Shown here piece by piece: positions 32,089-44,120 of a DNA stretch of 64,000 bases (the stretch's first letter is position 1; each line of letters begins with the position of its first letter). This DNA comes from Cycas panzhihuaensis. Its lineage: Eukaryota > Cycadophyta. The notes beneath the pieces were generated by a model. That model ran no database searches. It saw only the letters and a program-made list of their open reading frames with translations, and was not told the origin of the DNA. The stretch spans positions 80,483,741-80,547,740 of the forward strand of contig CM041465.1 of the NCBI GenBank assembly GCA_023213395.1, written 5' to 3'. Both the position numbers and the translations under genes were made by a program.

Positions 32089-34661
32089 TGTTTCAGCCCG
32101 GAATGGATATAGAATCACCGACCTGTAAGTGCGTGTATGTCTCACATTATCATCGCTTTTCTTCGGATGTTTGCTTACGTATCTGCATGTGTATGACTTT
32201 GAGGGCGACCTTGTAGTCGTCCACACTTATTTTAGCATATGACGACTATAGCAGGGGCACACTCCCAGCGAGTGTGGCACCCTGGTGACTGCATTTCCCC
32301 GTGATCCGCCTCCTCGCCTGGGATCCATTAGGTTTGCGCCACCTCTGCCCATGTGATGACTCATCATCGTCTGGTTAACTTGCCACCCTGGTTGGGCCCT
32401 ATTTTTGCTTCTTTGGACCCGTTTTGTTGGCTTGTTTGCTCCTAGGTAGGTGTTCTAGCTTTATATTAGTCTTTTCAGTCATTTGCCCCCAGCCTAGACT
32501 GGCTGGTGGGCCCCAGTTTTGGCTCTAGGTGCGATTTCACCGATTTTTCACTGTACACCTAATATCTCGCAGATCTTGAAATTCTTGGTGGTACGACTGT
32601 CTCAGGTGCTTTTTAAAAATCTGCCGTGGTAATTTCACATTTATTGCGAAACTGCCACGTGGCTCACGCCTTATTTCTCTTCCAGCTGCGCCCTAATCAC
32701 ACGCTTTAGGGTTTTGCTTGAGTACTTGAGCCCTTTTTGGCTCATTTTCAAGGATTCTTTTTGCTCACTTTTAGGATTGCTCTCAAGGAAACATCATCCT
32801 GCTCTGCTCTCCTTCGTTGTTCTGCTGCCATCGACGGGCCCCTCCTTCAAGCCTTGTTCTCTCCTTTGGTGTGGCTGAGACATTCTCCCAGCCCCTCAAA
32901 CACCTTGGAGAGGGCCTCTTTGGAGTGTTTTCTAGTTGATCTTTGCTCAGGCGGTCCATAAGTGCTCCCAAGTGCAGGTGTTTCCTCTCACATCTCCTTA
33001 ACAGGGACTCAAACATGCTGTGCTTCAGAACTGGGCTAATTTCTCAGCCCTTCTCCACTGTTCTTTGGCTGAGGTATACTCCTTGCCTCCCCTACTCAGG
33101 TACTCTTGGTTTTTACATTGTTTGTTGTGATATTCATGCTCTGTCTAGCTTGCTCTTTGCTTGATCTTGCAAGTTAGTTTCCCTTCCGTTTGAGGGCTGT
33201 CATACCACTCTTTCTGTGCTTCTTGCTTGTGTTTGCTGCTCAAGGCAGTGGCATTGAGGGGTGGCATAGGTTTTGGAGAGGAGCTGGGTGGATTCCGTAC
33301 CACCTTCCACGCTCCCTAAGCATCTATAATCCCTCCAAAGCCTCCCTCTTGCCCCGTGCTGCCCTTGGCTTATAAACAAGGGTTTGAAGGCTCCTTTGTC
33401 GCCCAAACCAAACTGTCACAAGTTGTAGCGCTGATTTGGGGCCTTTTACCCAGGTTTGGGCATCACCCATAAGTCCCAACCGTTGGTTTTTACTTCACCT
33501 TTTCTTCCCAATTACTTGGTTTGCTCCTCATAGCATCCCGGTTAGCCGCAGGTGTCCTTGGGCCTCTCCTTGCCCTTTTTGCTGCTATTTCCAGCCCTTG
33601 CTCTTGACTTTATCCTTGCTGCCTCGTGGCTCTTAAGGGGAGGTTAGGGCATCATTTACGGGAGGTAGGCCACTCCGAGGCTTACCCAATCATTTACTTT
33701 CACCTTGGTCTCTTTCTTTTGGTACTTTCATTGTTGGATTAGCACTAATGCATGTATATTCAGGTTCTCGTTTATGTTATTTAGGCATATATTGTTAGAG
33801 TTTTGTGTTGCATGTTAGTGTTCTTCCTTCGGGAAGAGAGAGAGACCGCTATTGCTTGCAGGTATTTGGGAAGTACAGAGAACATCGTCCGTTGGCCTCG
33901 CTACCAGTAAGCACCTTTGCATGCGTTATGTTTTTATCTCGCTTTCATTTATTAGTTGGTGCTTCTTTTCTTCCTTCGGTATCGCATGTGATTTTCTGGG
34001 GAAGGTAAGGAAGCCCCTCTTTCATCTGCTGCAACATCTCGCATCCAGTACGTCGCGCGAAGTGGTCGGGTGCTCCTCGAGGAGGCTTCTTCATCTCGCA
34101 CGCCCTCGGTCTAGGTGCACGTTTCATTCCCCTTTGCTACCTCCTTTCCGCCTTTTATTTTTCTTGTAGTAATTAGCACATTGAAAGATAAAAGGGGAAA
34201 GTTGGTTTGGTATTTGTTTGCGATTCTTTTGTCCTGTTGCATGTATCTTTATCGTTCGTAGGAAAGATTGTAGGAGCCCTCTTCTCCCCTACCTTTCCTT
34301 CTCTCTCCTTAACCACATGAGCGCTTTACTTCGTGATCACTCGTGGTATCTGCTAGGTTGTGTAGGCTTACTCTTGGCCCATCTCCATTAGGTCCTCTTC
34401 CCCTTCCGCCACCCAAGGGTGGGAGGATCCTACCTCCAGTCAACCTGTGTTTGCCCTACGCACCTTCACCCCTTGTTTGAAGCGGTGAAGGGTCACCTGA
34501 TAGTAGCCATACTCCATTGCAGATCCCGAACTCAAGGCCTCCCACAAGACGGGCACTCTGCGTGATAGTTACTCACCTTTTAGGTTCCACCTTCTATTAT
34601 TTCACCACTCACTCTCCCCCACACCTATCAGTTAGGTAGTTATCCCGTAGCAGCGCGTCCA
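32089..34661 (+). repeat. Tat-1 3' LTR (2,573 bp)
   Basis: Starts TGTTTCAGCC and ends GCGTCCA; aligns throughout with 18,323-20,886. The first stem-loop recurs at 32,214-32,248. Near its end the copies differ by a small deletion and substitutions (CCCGTAGCAGCG against CCCAGAAAGGCC). Confidence 0.9.
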
Positions 34662-34666
34662 AACAT
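34662..34666. repeat. Tat-1 target-site duplication, right (AACAT)
   Basis: Pairs with GACAT at 18,318-18,322. One mismatch, probably a post-insertion substitution. Confidence 0.8.
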
Positions 34667-37225
34667 CAAATTCAGTAGTATCATTAAATCGATATGAAGG
34701 CATCTTGGAGTCAAGTCTGAGTAATTGATCTTTAGTCTATGTAAAAATAACATCTCTAGTAATAATGATTTTACACTATAAAGCTATGAAAACTTTGTAC
34801 CCCTTTTTGTCCATAAGGTATCCAACAAAGATGCCTTTGAGGGATCTATCTTGGAGCTTGTTTCTATGTTCCTCTAGAATATGAGCATAACAAGTAGAGC
34901 TAAAAATTTTAAAGTGAGAGATAGAGGGGGTTTGGCCATACCACATTTCATATGGAGAGGGGTCGAGCTTGGAGGGACTAACAGTGTTGATGTAACACAT
35001 AGCAGTCTAGATAGCCTCATCCCAAGGATAGTCAGGGATATTCTTATATACCAGCATAGCACGAGACATGTTTATAATGGTCCTATTCATGCACTCGGCA
35101 ACTCCATTTTGCTAGGGTGTACCTATAACAGTGGTATGTTGTTTGATTTCATGTTGACATAGGTATGTTTTAAACTCATTTGATGTGTACTCACCACCAT
35201 TATCAATCCTTAGTATTTTGATTTTGAATCCATATTCATTTTCCATGTGGGCCTTGAAAGCTTGAAAAATAGAAAAAGCTTCATCTTTATTTGCAAGAAA
35301 AGCAACCCATATTTTTTTAGTAAAATCATCAATGAAAGTAATATAGTACCACTTTTATTTGAGAGAAGGGATGGGTATAGGACCGTATATATCTAAGTGT
35401 AAAAGCTATAAAGGTTGGCTAGATTTCCACTAGCTATAAGGAAAGGGTTGTCTTTGAGATTTGGCAATGATACATGCTTCGTATCTTAAGGGCTTAGAGG
35501 AGAGCCTAGACATATTAAGAAGAGTGGTATGTAGTTCTCTTAAACAATCAATTTTGATATGGACCATATGAGCATGCTATAGGGCCGCTTGGGACAACTT
35601 TTGAGGAGTTAGGATTGTGGTAAAAGTAGAGTCATCATCAACATAGTTAGCTTCAGAGGATGGTGAGTCAGTTAGGCGAAAAAGTTTACCATCAAGAATT
35701 CCAGTCATAACCACAGTATTTGAAGGAGGATAAATGATACTGAGAGTTTTATTACTTACAGTTACACTCAAATCAAATCCACAAGAGACAAGGATAGATA
35801 GGGAGAGCAAGTTCTGCTTTAGAGCAGAAATATATAAAACATTAACAAGGGTAAAATCTAGAAGGCCTAGGAGTTTTAGATAAACAGTTCTAAGTCCTTT
35901 GATTGGCTGAGATGATTTGTCAGCCATGTATACAACACCATGAACTTCAGAGTCAAAACCTTGAAAGAACTAGTGATGACAAGTCATATGTTGTGTTGCT
36001 CTAGTATCCATGATCCAAGATGAAGTATTTGAGGTGGCACTATTTGCAACTCTAAGTGTTGAAGGCAAAAGTGAATAAGCATAGACATAATGAGCCTCAA
36101 TATGTTTAGTGGATCTATCAACAACATTTGATGAAGTGGTCCCAATTCTTTGAAGGTGTGCATGAGCAAATTGCATTCTACCAAAATCATCTTCAAAAGA
36201 AGTATTATCAACATTATGCGTACCATGGCATTATTGATAGCTTGGTAGTTTATTGGTGGTAGTTCTATAATTTTTGGCATAGTGTCATTTCCTATTACAC
36301 CTTTGGCACACAATTATTTAATTTCCAGTCCCATAAAAAGTATTGGACTGGTTGGATTATCTCTGATTACTGGATCTAGATCTAGGTTGATTATTTTAGC
36401 CTTAGACTTGAGACTATTTTTGTTGAAGTTGAGGAGCCTGTTGACCAAGAGGATGTTATCCCTGTTGTCTACCTCTACCTCTTCCATGGGAATTACCACC
36501 TATGCAAGAGTATTGACCTTCATTTTTGGTATAAAAAAGATCTTCTTCCACTTTAAAAATAACATCAACTAGATCAGATATAGTGGCAAAGTTAGTATCA
36601 AAGGTCTTATCAAATTTAATGAACTTATCAACAAGATCCTCAAAGGTTAGGGTCTTCAAAGTGCCACTAGATTTAGGAATTCTTAGTAGATTTTTGTAAT
36701 CTAGGATATGAAGACATGACTAAATTAAGAAAGCCCATGTAATACATTGAATTTTAAAATCTTTATCAATGACTTATTTGATTGGACGAAGGAGATTGAT
36801 TATCTCACTTGCGTGTCCTTTCTACATTTTTAATGTGTTCATCTTTAGCATTAAGTAAACAAATTCTAAGTTTGATTTAATGTTAAAGTTTTTCTTAAGA
36901 ACTTCAAGAACTTTCTATGTTGTATCATGTACAGCTTCATCAAAGAGATTATGCAGGGAATAATCAATGATAAGAAGTATCCCTACACAAAGTTTATCAT
37001 CATCAAGTTCCCATTGACATTTAGTTATAGCTTCAGTCGGAGCAGTTAGAGCATCTCCTCTAGAAGCAGCTAAGGTAGTTATAGTTGCAATAAATGGTAT
37101 AGGTCACAAGTGATCTCTCCAAAGACCTTCATACTTTATAGCATTTCTAACACTAGTGAACCACATATCCTAATTTCTTTCCTTTTTAGAATGTAGTTCA
37201 CATTTTGCTTGAATTGTGAAGACAT
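34667..37225 (-). pseudogene. Copia-VI gag, protease and integrase (5' half of polyprotein)
   Basis: Read leftward from ATG 37,225. Gag has a KTLTFEDLVDKFIKFDKTFD block at about 36,600-36,659 and a zinc knuckle at about 36,280-36,325 (CQRCNRKWHYAKNY, where the last Cys is Tyr). The protease active site is SSWIMDTRATQHMTC at about 35,990-36,030, with the DTGA box changed to DTRA. The GAG-pre-integrase region is near 35,470-35,580. Integrase has DIYGPIPIPSL, FIDDFTKKIWVAFLANKD at about 35,290-35,350, DNGGEYTSNEFKTYL at about 35,165-35,210 (second Asp kept), QNGVAECMNRT at about 35,080-35,115 (Glu kept) and GIFVGYLMDKKGYKVF at about 34,785-34,835. Stops are frequent and mostly of CAA/CAG type. 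Confidence 0.88.
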
Positions 37226-39287
37226 GTTGTCTTTTGAGAAGAGAAGAAATGAATAAGGGACTATAAAAGTGATTGTAATAAATGACCAACCATTATTTAC
37301 AAATGGGAGATGCAATGAAGTTGTGTAGAAGAAGGAAGAAGAAGTGAGAATGGTTACTCAAATATAAAGGGAGCAACTTAGAGAAAAGTCACCAACACTT
37401 GTGACAAATATTAACTTGATACAGTAGGAATATGAGAAGCACTATGATGAAAATTGGTCACTAACACTTGTGGTAAATATTAACCTGATGCAGCAAGAAG
37501 CAGTATGATGAAAATTGGTCACTAAAACTTATGGCAAATATTAACCTGACATAGCAGGAATATGAGAAGCACTATGATTGTGATTACACTATGGGTCACT
37601 TTTTATAAATAAGTAAGTGATCAATGTACAAGATTATATGCCAATGTAGAAGCTAATATCATTAGGTGTACACAACTTGAAACTTAAATATAGGATGCGT
37701 AATCAACCCAATAACCTCTAACTTGTGTCTAACATATAGTTGAGGTTATTGAAGGGATGCCTAGGCTTCTATTAGAATTAAGTTGGCCTTCACCCATGAT
37801 ACCTGCAATTGTACTTGGTGATGAAATTCAAGTCACAATGGAGCTTAAGTACTCCCAATCTTCACCCAATTCACTAATGAGTAATTATATACCTCCTCTA
37901 AAGAGTGCTATGTGCATACCCATGGATATGATAGATATTGGATCGAATATATTTTAATCTTGTATTTAAAGCTTCAGTTTTTTTAGTTGGTTATCAAGAT
38001 GATCCTTGATTGAGGCACAATGATATGGCTAATCAAACCTCACCAATATTATGATTCAGTCAAGTCCCAACTTGAAACCCACACCTCTTTAATGTCATGG
38101 AATTTTTTCAACCAAGACATATCAACCTTGGTAAGTATGTGAATAGGTATAAGATGGTAGAAAATAATGTACGTGATGTGTTCCTTTTAAGAAGAGTGAA
38201 AAGATTATCGAATTGCATTAAACATATATTTAACTAAAAATAAAATGCTTGCTTAGAGTGTCTATAGAGTACTCGATTTAAGTGATTTTTGAGTGATGAA
38301 ATACAATACTAATAAGAAAGTGAAGACACCAGATATTGCTATGATCTAGTTGTTTTTTTTTCACTTTTACAATAGGCTTTTAAGCCTTATAAAAAGAAGG
38401 AAGAAAATTTCTTCACTTTTTTTTAATACAAAAAAAAAGTACTCTTCACTAAATTAACATTAACTTTATCCCACAATAACAAAATAGAGTGCTAATTTTT
38501 ATACTACAAACTAGACTTAGAGCTTCATCTTTAAGAAGTGGAATCATATCCAACTGAGTTATGGAAAGTTTTTGGTAGCCCCACAAATTTAGGAGAATAT
38601 ATTTTTCTATAATTCTTATTAAAAATAACTACTATTTACTAAAATACCAATAATTTCCTTATACGACATCAAAATTGGGTGCTAATTTTTGTGTTGGAAA
38701 GTAGACTCAAAGCCTCCTCTTTGACAATTAGAACTAGGTCAATTAGAGATCTATAGAAGATTTTGTAGACCTGTGAAGTTCAACAAGCAAATTTTATTTC
38801 TGCAGAAATTTTAGCTTGCTAATATCTCATTAACACATGATGCCATATGAAATTTCCATCATTTTTTTATCACCAGGGTCCCAATATGGGCAACGTGAGA
38901 GCATATACTAATGGATGTTTTAAATGGCTCTAAATTCTTTAAAAAAAATGGGTAAAGCCTTCCCTTATAATCATTCTTATAAAATCTAGAAAAAGTTCAG
39001 CAGTATTTCTCCTTGTAAAATAGATAAAAAAGAGGGGAAAGAAAAGAAGAATGAGATAGCATAAATGGAAAACAAATGATTGGAATCCTTTGGCCTTACA
39101 ACTCCTTGTATTTTACTTCCAAACCTGTAAAAGAGAAAGGGAAAGCAAATAGTACAAAATATGTTATGATAAAAACTTAAAAATATTTCAAAATCCACTT
39201 TCACAATCTCCTTCACCATATAGATTATGGGGGAGAAGGAAGTGATGGATCCATTGCAAGTGAAAGTGAGGAATATGAAGGAAGCAA
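37226..39287 (-). other. Copia-VI leader with tandem repeats
   Basis: About 2 kb without coding. Three imperfect units of 62-71 bp (each with CACTAA(C/A)ACTT and AAATATTAACCTGA) are at about 37,388-37,582. A second, older pair of units of about 130 bp, starting near 38,462 and 38,645 and sharing GTGCTAATTTTTAT/G, GACT(T/C)A(G/A)AGC and TCTTT, lies further out. No promoter element was recognised. Confidence 0.65.
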
Positions 39288-39299
39288 GATCTGATATCA
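39288..39299 (-). other. Copia-VI primer-binding site
   Basis: Minus strand reads TGATATCAGATC, 10 of 12 matching the initiator-Met site, two bases inside the 5' LTR. Confidence 0.78.
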
Positions 39300-39301
39300 C
39301 A

Positions 39302-39598
39302 TGAAAAGAGTGGCTCTATCCTTCATCTCCATGCACTAAACACAAAGTCAAATATGGGAGTAAGAGAGACTCGAGAGAAAGCGAGAAGCTCTCACAAAAT
39401 GGGGAGGTAAGAATGAGCCTCCTCTATTGAGCCTTTACTTTTATATTGAGAGAGGGAGCATTAGAGTTAGGTGAAATGAAATTACACATAATGCACATGA
39501 AAGTTCATTTCACTTAAGTGATCTAGTTTAAGTTCACTTAAGACCCTTTTTAGAAATAATCAACTAATGTAATGACCTTGTGACATTAACCCCTTTTA
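39302..39598 (-). repeat. Copia-VI 5' LTR (297 bp)
   Basis: Partner of 15,591-15,884. It is followed on the right by GATAG and then by Copia-V RT sequence. Confidence 0.92.
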
Positions 39599-39603
39599 GA
39601 TAG
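39599..39603. repeat. Copia-VI target-site duplication, right (GATAG)
   Basis: Exact copy of 15,586-15,590. Confidence 0.92.
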
Positions 39604-40364
39604 AATGCAAGCTGGTGCCAATTCCTATGGAGATAGGAACCAAGCCAAACCTAGATGAATAAGGAAAGTCTTTTGATCCCATTTTATATTAGTAATTTGT
39701 TAGGAGCCTCATTTTGCTCACCCACACTTAACTAGACATATCATATATAAATGGGATATGCTCTAAGTACATGTCAAAACCTAAAGCATCCTATTAGAAA
39801 TCCATAACTAAGATCCTCAAATATATTTGTAGCACATATTAATTTGCTCTTGAATATAACTAAACTAACTCTCTTATCCTAATGGGACATACAAATGCTA
39901 ATTAGGCAGGTAGCTAGGACATTTTCTATTCAATTTTAGGATATTATTTTAACATAAACTTAACTACAATATCACAGAGCTATAAGAAGCAACCAAATAT
40001 TACCCTTTTCTCCATTGAAGTAGAATACAAACTAGTTGTCCATGCCACAATAGAGTTGATTTGGCTTTGAAGGATTCTTACTAAGTTTAGACTTCAACAA
40101 CATACACCTACCATCCTCTATTGTGATAATGAAAGTGTGTTGAAGATAACAAAGAATCTTGTTTTTCATGCTAGAACCAAGCATATTGAGGTCCATCATC
40201 ACTTCATCCATAACCATGTCTAGAATAGAGAAGTTAATCTCATCTAATGTCTAACTAAGGACTAAGTTGCAAACATCTTCACTAAAGCACTTAGTAAACC
40301 AAAGTTTGAGTGGTTTTGATATGACCTTGGCATCAAAAGAAGTGAAGCTGCTATTAAGGGAGGG
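39604..40364 (+). pseudogene. Copia-V RT end and RNase H, continued after Copia-VI
   Basis: Continues the Copia-V polyprotein. The RT tail reads ECKLVPIPMEIGTKPNLDE at about 39,604-39,660, then LYxxFVxSLIxLTHT and PDISY-like text to about 39,760. RNase H follows with an EAEYKLVVH-like box at about 40,022, YCDNESVLKITKNLVFHARTKH at about 40,115-40,175 and an IFTKALSKPKFEWF block at about 40,270-40,315. The catalytic DN box is intact here. A purine tract TTAAGGGAGGG (40,354-40,364) precedes the 3' LTR. Many codons expected as CAG/CAA are stops. Confidence 0.86.
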
Positions 40365-40730
40365 TGTTAAAACCTTGTAACAACACCTTTATTTATTTAT
40401 AATATATGTTAATTTTATGTATAACATGTACTTTAGATGACCCACATTATAAAATTAATTATGTTTTATATTGAAGTGAGGTTCACCATATGTAATGCTT
40501 AGTTATCCAATAGTATTATTAGAAATCTTAGTGGGTTACTTATAAATTAAGCCCTACATCATTCTTTTGTATATGATTTTAGAGTATATGTGAAAGCTCT
40601 ACCATTTTTTAACCTCAGGTGGTGATTAATTCACCCATAAATGATTTATCTTAGTTCTTCTCTTGTTGTTTACATATTTATTATTGTGTTATGATAGTAT
40701 AGCTTGATTTTATGCCCGTAGCACACAATT
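40365..40730 (+). repeat. Copia-V 3' LTR (right edge uncertain)
   Basis: Starts TGTTAAAACCTTGTAAC directly after the polypurine tract. Its start matches the Copia-IV LTR. The right end is placed at CACACA near 40,730 without a second copy to confirm it. Confidence 0.5.
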
Positions 40731-40809
40731 TCTTAGATCTTGGATGATTTTATCACTAAGTATATGTCTTATATATAATTATTTACATTTATTTTGAAGA
40801 AAATAGAAT

Positions 40810-42277
40810 CATGTTACTAACACATTAAGTAGGCAAGTGGAATTATTGACTACCATGGAAAATGAGGTGGTAGGATTTGAAGTTATTAAGGTTTTATATG
40901 ACTTAGACCCTAATTTTGAAATAATTATTTAGCACTCCAAGAACCCTCTAACTAAGGAATGTGGCTCTTTATGTGATGATTACTTTATATAGGGTGGTTT
41001 CCTATTTAAGAAAATATAATTGTTCATCCCAGTGAGCTCCATATAGGAGAACATCATATGAGAGTTGCACTATGGAGATCTTGGATGGTATTTTGGTCAA
41101 AACAAGGTAATAGTTTTAATAAAGGAGAAGTACCTTTAGCCTTAAATGAAGAGTGATATGGAAAGATTTATGGTATATTGTAGGATATGCTAGATGTCCA
41201 AGGATCATGCATAGAATATTGGCCTATATATGCCTTTACCAATACCTAAAGGACCATGGATAGACTTGAGCATGGACTTTGTGTTAGGATTTTAAGATAC
41301 ACAAAGAGGTAATGATTCAAATTTGATCTTTGTTGATTATTTTTTAGAGATGGTTTATTTTATTATATGCAAGAAGATAAATAACACAATTAGGTTAGGA
41401 GATTTATACTTTAAAGAGGTTATAAGGTTTCATGACATTCCAAAGACTATGGAAGAAGCTAGGAATAAAACTCCATTTTAGTAGTGTCTACCATCTACAG
41501 ATTGATAGACAAACTAAAGTGGTAAATAAAAGTTTAGGAAATCTACTAAGGTGTATCACTAAAGAGAAGCCCAAACAATAGGATTTGGCATTAGCCCAAG
41601 CATAATTTATATATAACAATTTCATGAATAAGTCAACAAGCAAATCATCTTTTTAAGTTATTTATGATAGAAAACCTAAGGGTTTGCTAGATTTAGTGCA
41701 GTTAGCCATTAAGAAGAAGGTGAGTGTTAATGTAGAAGTTTATAGATCATAGATAACAAGTTTATGAGGAGGTGAGAAAAAAGTGATAACACAATAATAA
41801 AAAGTACAAGGAAGTAACAAATATGATGTGTAGGCATAACATATTCAGAGAAGGTAACTTAGTGATAGTTTACTTAAGGAAACATAGATTTCCCTAAGAG
41901 ACCTAAAACAAACTCAAACATAAAAAGGTTGGACTACATCAAGTTATAAAAAAGATCAATAACAATGCATATGAGGTGAATTTTCCTAAACACTTTGATA
42001 AAGGAGATGAAGAGGTAGATTATAAAGGTGAAGTGGTGAGTTAGGATCCCTAAATGCTAAGGAAGAAGGGAGAAGAAATTGAATAGGTGTTAGATATGAA
42101 AATAGTGAGCACACAATAGGGAAACTACAATAGGTACCTAATGAAGTAGAAAGGTCTACTATAAGCAAGTAACACCTAGATTACAGAAGAAGAGTTAAAG
42201 TAGTTAAATCTTGAAAAATAGTAGGAACTCCATCCTAATAGCTCATGGGAGAAAAGTTCTTTTCAACTTAGGGAGGA
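40810..42277 (+). pseudogene. Gypsy-II integrase, Tekay/Del-like chromovirus, 3' end of pol
   Basis: Begins in the RNase H-integrase link (TLSRQVELLTT, ENEVVGFEVI at about 40,815-40,890). It continues with the integrase zinc-finger region (GGFLFK...LFIPVSS near 40,990) and the core: WIDLSMDFVLGF at about 41,260-41,295 (first Asp), VDYFLEMVYFIICKK at about 41,330, VVNKSLGNLLRC at about 41,520 and DLALAQA at about 41,583. The second catalytic Asp segment is deleted near 41,450, and the Glu of GQTEVVN is Lys (RQTKVVN). The C-terminal region ends near 42,060. Upstream RT and gag are absent. A purine-rich GGGAGGA at 42,271-42,277 abuts the LTR. Confidence 0.83.
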
Positions 42278-43030
42278 TGGTATTGGACCATCTAGACCTT
42301 GATAATAACTTAACTCACTTTCCACTTTTTAGTCTTTTTTCTCCGAATTTTAGGGTCTACTAATTAGCTCATAACTTTTCACTTGGTGGTTAGAATTTAG
42401 TCATTTTTATGTTGAGATGGAGGTCTATCTAAGTAGAATAGGACAAAACTACCTACGAATAGGCCAAGAGCCCCATTGTAAACTTGTATAATTTGAGCTA
42501 AAAAATATCCTAAATATGCCTAAAAAATGAGTTTTAGTTTCTTTGTCTAAAAATAGTAGTTAATTTTAAACTAATTTTTACTTTAGATATAATGACCCTT
42601 AGTGATCTAGTTTTCAAGTAGGGATTAACTTAAAAACATTGTTTTATTTAATATTTTAGGTAATTAGGAGTTTTTAGTATTAGGTTAGGAAGCTTTTGGA
42701 CCTCCTATTTTCACTTGTACAAATGTATTTTAAGACCATCTTTTAGTAAATTAAATGGAATTGAATGAAAATGGAAGTGGATTGATTCTCCCTATTCCCT
42801 ATTTTTTCCTTATTTTAAGTTCGTGCATGTCAGATTAAATATTTTCCTTTTGGGCCATCCTCATCAATTAAGTAGATGAATAAATTTATTGTATGATAAA
42901 AAAGCATGTTATCAATGGTCAAATCAAATATAGGTTATTTTACAAAGTCTCAAATCAATTTAATGTACTAATTATAAGAAAACCTCAAAATTAAGAATCT
43001 CAAGGGTAATGGCCTTTAATGAGAGATTGA
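42278..43030 (+). repeat. Gypsy-II 3' LTR (right edge uncertain)
   Basis: Starts TGGTATTGGACCATC just after the purine tract following the pol of Gypsy-II. AT-rich with no coding. It ends at or before the Chromo-III 5' LTR at 43,038; no partner copy is in the window. Confidence 0.5.
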
Positions 43031-43037
43031 GACAAAG

Positions 43038-43254
43038 TGTTATAAACCTCCAATATTTATATTAAAATAAAAGTTATTTTAAATTAAGTTTAGGTGGGAA
43101 GAGTTGTGTTATTTAGTGGGTTTCCCATTAAGTAGTATAAACATAATTTGTCATGGACTTATTATTACCTTTTATTAATGCATCTTTGGATTCCTCTAAG
43201 CTTCTTTTAATTATCTAACATATGTGATCATTTTTGTGTTTGAAGTTTCTATCA
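43038..43254 (+). repeat. Chromo-III 5' LTR (217 bp)
   Basis: Starts TGTTATAAACC and ends TTTCTATCA, followed after two bases by the primer site. Partner at about 56,252-56,473. Confidence 0.8.
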
Positions 43255-43256
43255 AA

Positions 43257-43268
43257 TAGTATTAGAGC
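43257..43268 (+). other. Chromo-III primer-binding site
   Basis: TAGTATTAGAGC matches the initiator-Met site at 10 of 12 positions; the differences are G to A and C to T. Confidence 0.75.
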
Positions 43269-43764
43269 TTTATTCTAATGCCCATGATAGAGCATTAGGA
43301 GTACAAAGTAAGACCAAGAAATAGGTCATTAAGTAAGAGCTATAATCACAATACCTATGTGTTCATTTTTGTTCATCTTCTTGGTTTATTCTTGGTATTA
43401 ATAGTAACATTCTCATATACTTTGTTATACTCTCTCTTTAAATAATATTAAAATAATGTAAAAAAGAATCCTTGAGTAATTACATTATTTAACCCACTAG
43501 TTCTTATCCTTCCTAAAGCATATAATTATCCATTTATATTTCTCTCTAGTTATATTTCTATGTCCTTATCTATCTTGCATTTTCATCTACATCTCCTTTC
43601 TCTTAAGACATCTTGCCTTAGTGCATCTTTCCATGTGTATCTTTCTCCTTCACGTATCTGACTTCCATTCCTATCCATCCATAGTGAGAATTTATTTTCA
43701 TCTATATTTTTCTCCTTCTCAATGTATCTTTCATCTACATCTTCTTCTTTCATCCAGTTATCTC
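43269..43764 (+). other. Chromo-III leader, left part
   Basis: Pyrimidine-rich, non-coding; interrupted at 43,764 by Chromo-IV and resumed at about 51,637 with similar TCTTTCTC-rich text. Confidence 0.55.
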
Positions 43765-44120
43765 TGATATAATACTACTTCTAATAAAAAACACTAAAAA
43801 TAACAATGTGTAAAAAAATATAACTCAAATCACAAGGTTACCAAAATCACCAACATGTTAATATTCATAATGAGTTATTAACAATATCACAAGTTACTTT
43901 GAGGGGGTATCCTCCTTAAGAGAAAATCACAATTACAAGAAATTCAAAGATATACTCAACAATACAAAAAGTATAGTTATAAAGGATAAGCTTATCCCAA
44001 TTATGATATCGAGTGGTGCATGCAAGATAATTAATTACATAAAAAAATAAGCATATGAATTGCACTATGACTATTACAGTGCTTTATACATTAGATGGTT
44101 AGGATGCAAGGGTCCTAACA
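43765..44120 (-). repeat. Chromo-IV 3' LTR (356 bp)
   Basis: On the minus strand starts TGTTAGGACCC directly after the polypurine tract AAAGAAAGGAGG. The 5' copy is about 100 bp shorter owing to an internal deletion. Confidence 0.82.

Larger units (their letters stand above)
18323..34661 (+). mobile_element. Tat-1, giant Ty3/gypsy (Tat/Athila-like) retrotransposon, 16.3 kb
   Basis: LTRs of about 2.57 kb flank an 11.2-kb interior. The plus strand encodes gag (21,065-23,369), protease, RT-RNase H and integrase (to 27,669). Further right, a plant mobile domain gene runs leftward (30,150 to 28,230) and a second RNase H runs rightward (31,184-31,757). Features typical of the Tat side of gypsy are the CX2HX4HX4C gag finger, protease ending in a LLLGRPWL block, RNase H with the first Asp replaced, an integrase end with LKKFYA, and extra genes downstream. 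It is much richer in GC and CpG than its surroundings, and its stops are few and mostly C-to-T type, so it is young relative to its hosts. Confidence 0.9.
15591..39598 (-). mobile_element. Copia-VI, Ty1/copia element, carrying nested Tat-1
   Basis: Minus-strand copia of about 7.7 kb once Tat-1 is removed. The 5' LTR is 39,302-39,598 and the 3' LTR 15,591-15,884. A primer site sits at 39,288-39,299 and a polypurine tract at about 15,888-15,898. Gag to integrase lies at 34,667-37,225 and RT to RNase H at 16,358-18,317. It is bounded by GATAG duplications and sits inside the RT of Copia-V. The LTR pair looks about 90-92% alike by eye. Confidence 0.92.

Noticed and set aside
42850-43037. Possible separate element between Gypsy-II LTR and Chromo-III
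   Set aside because: No boundaries, coding or repeats; treated as the right part of the Gypsy-II LTR or unknown sequence.
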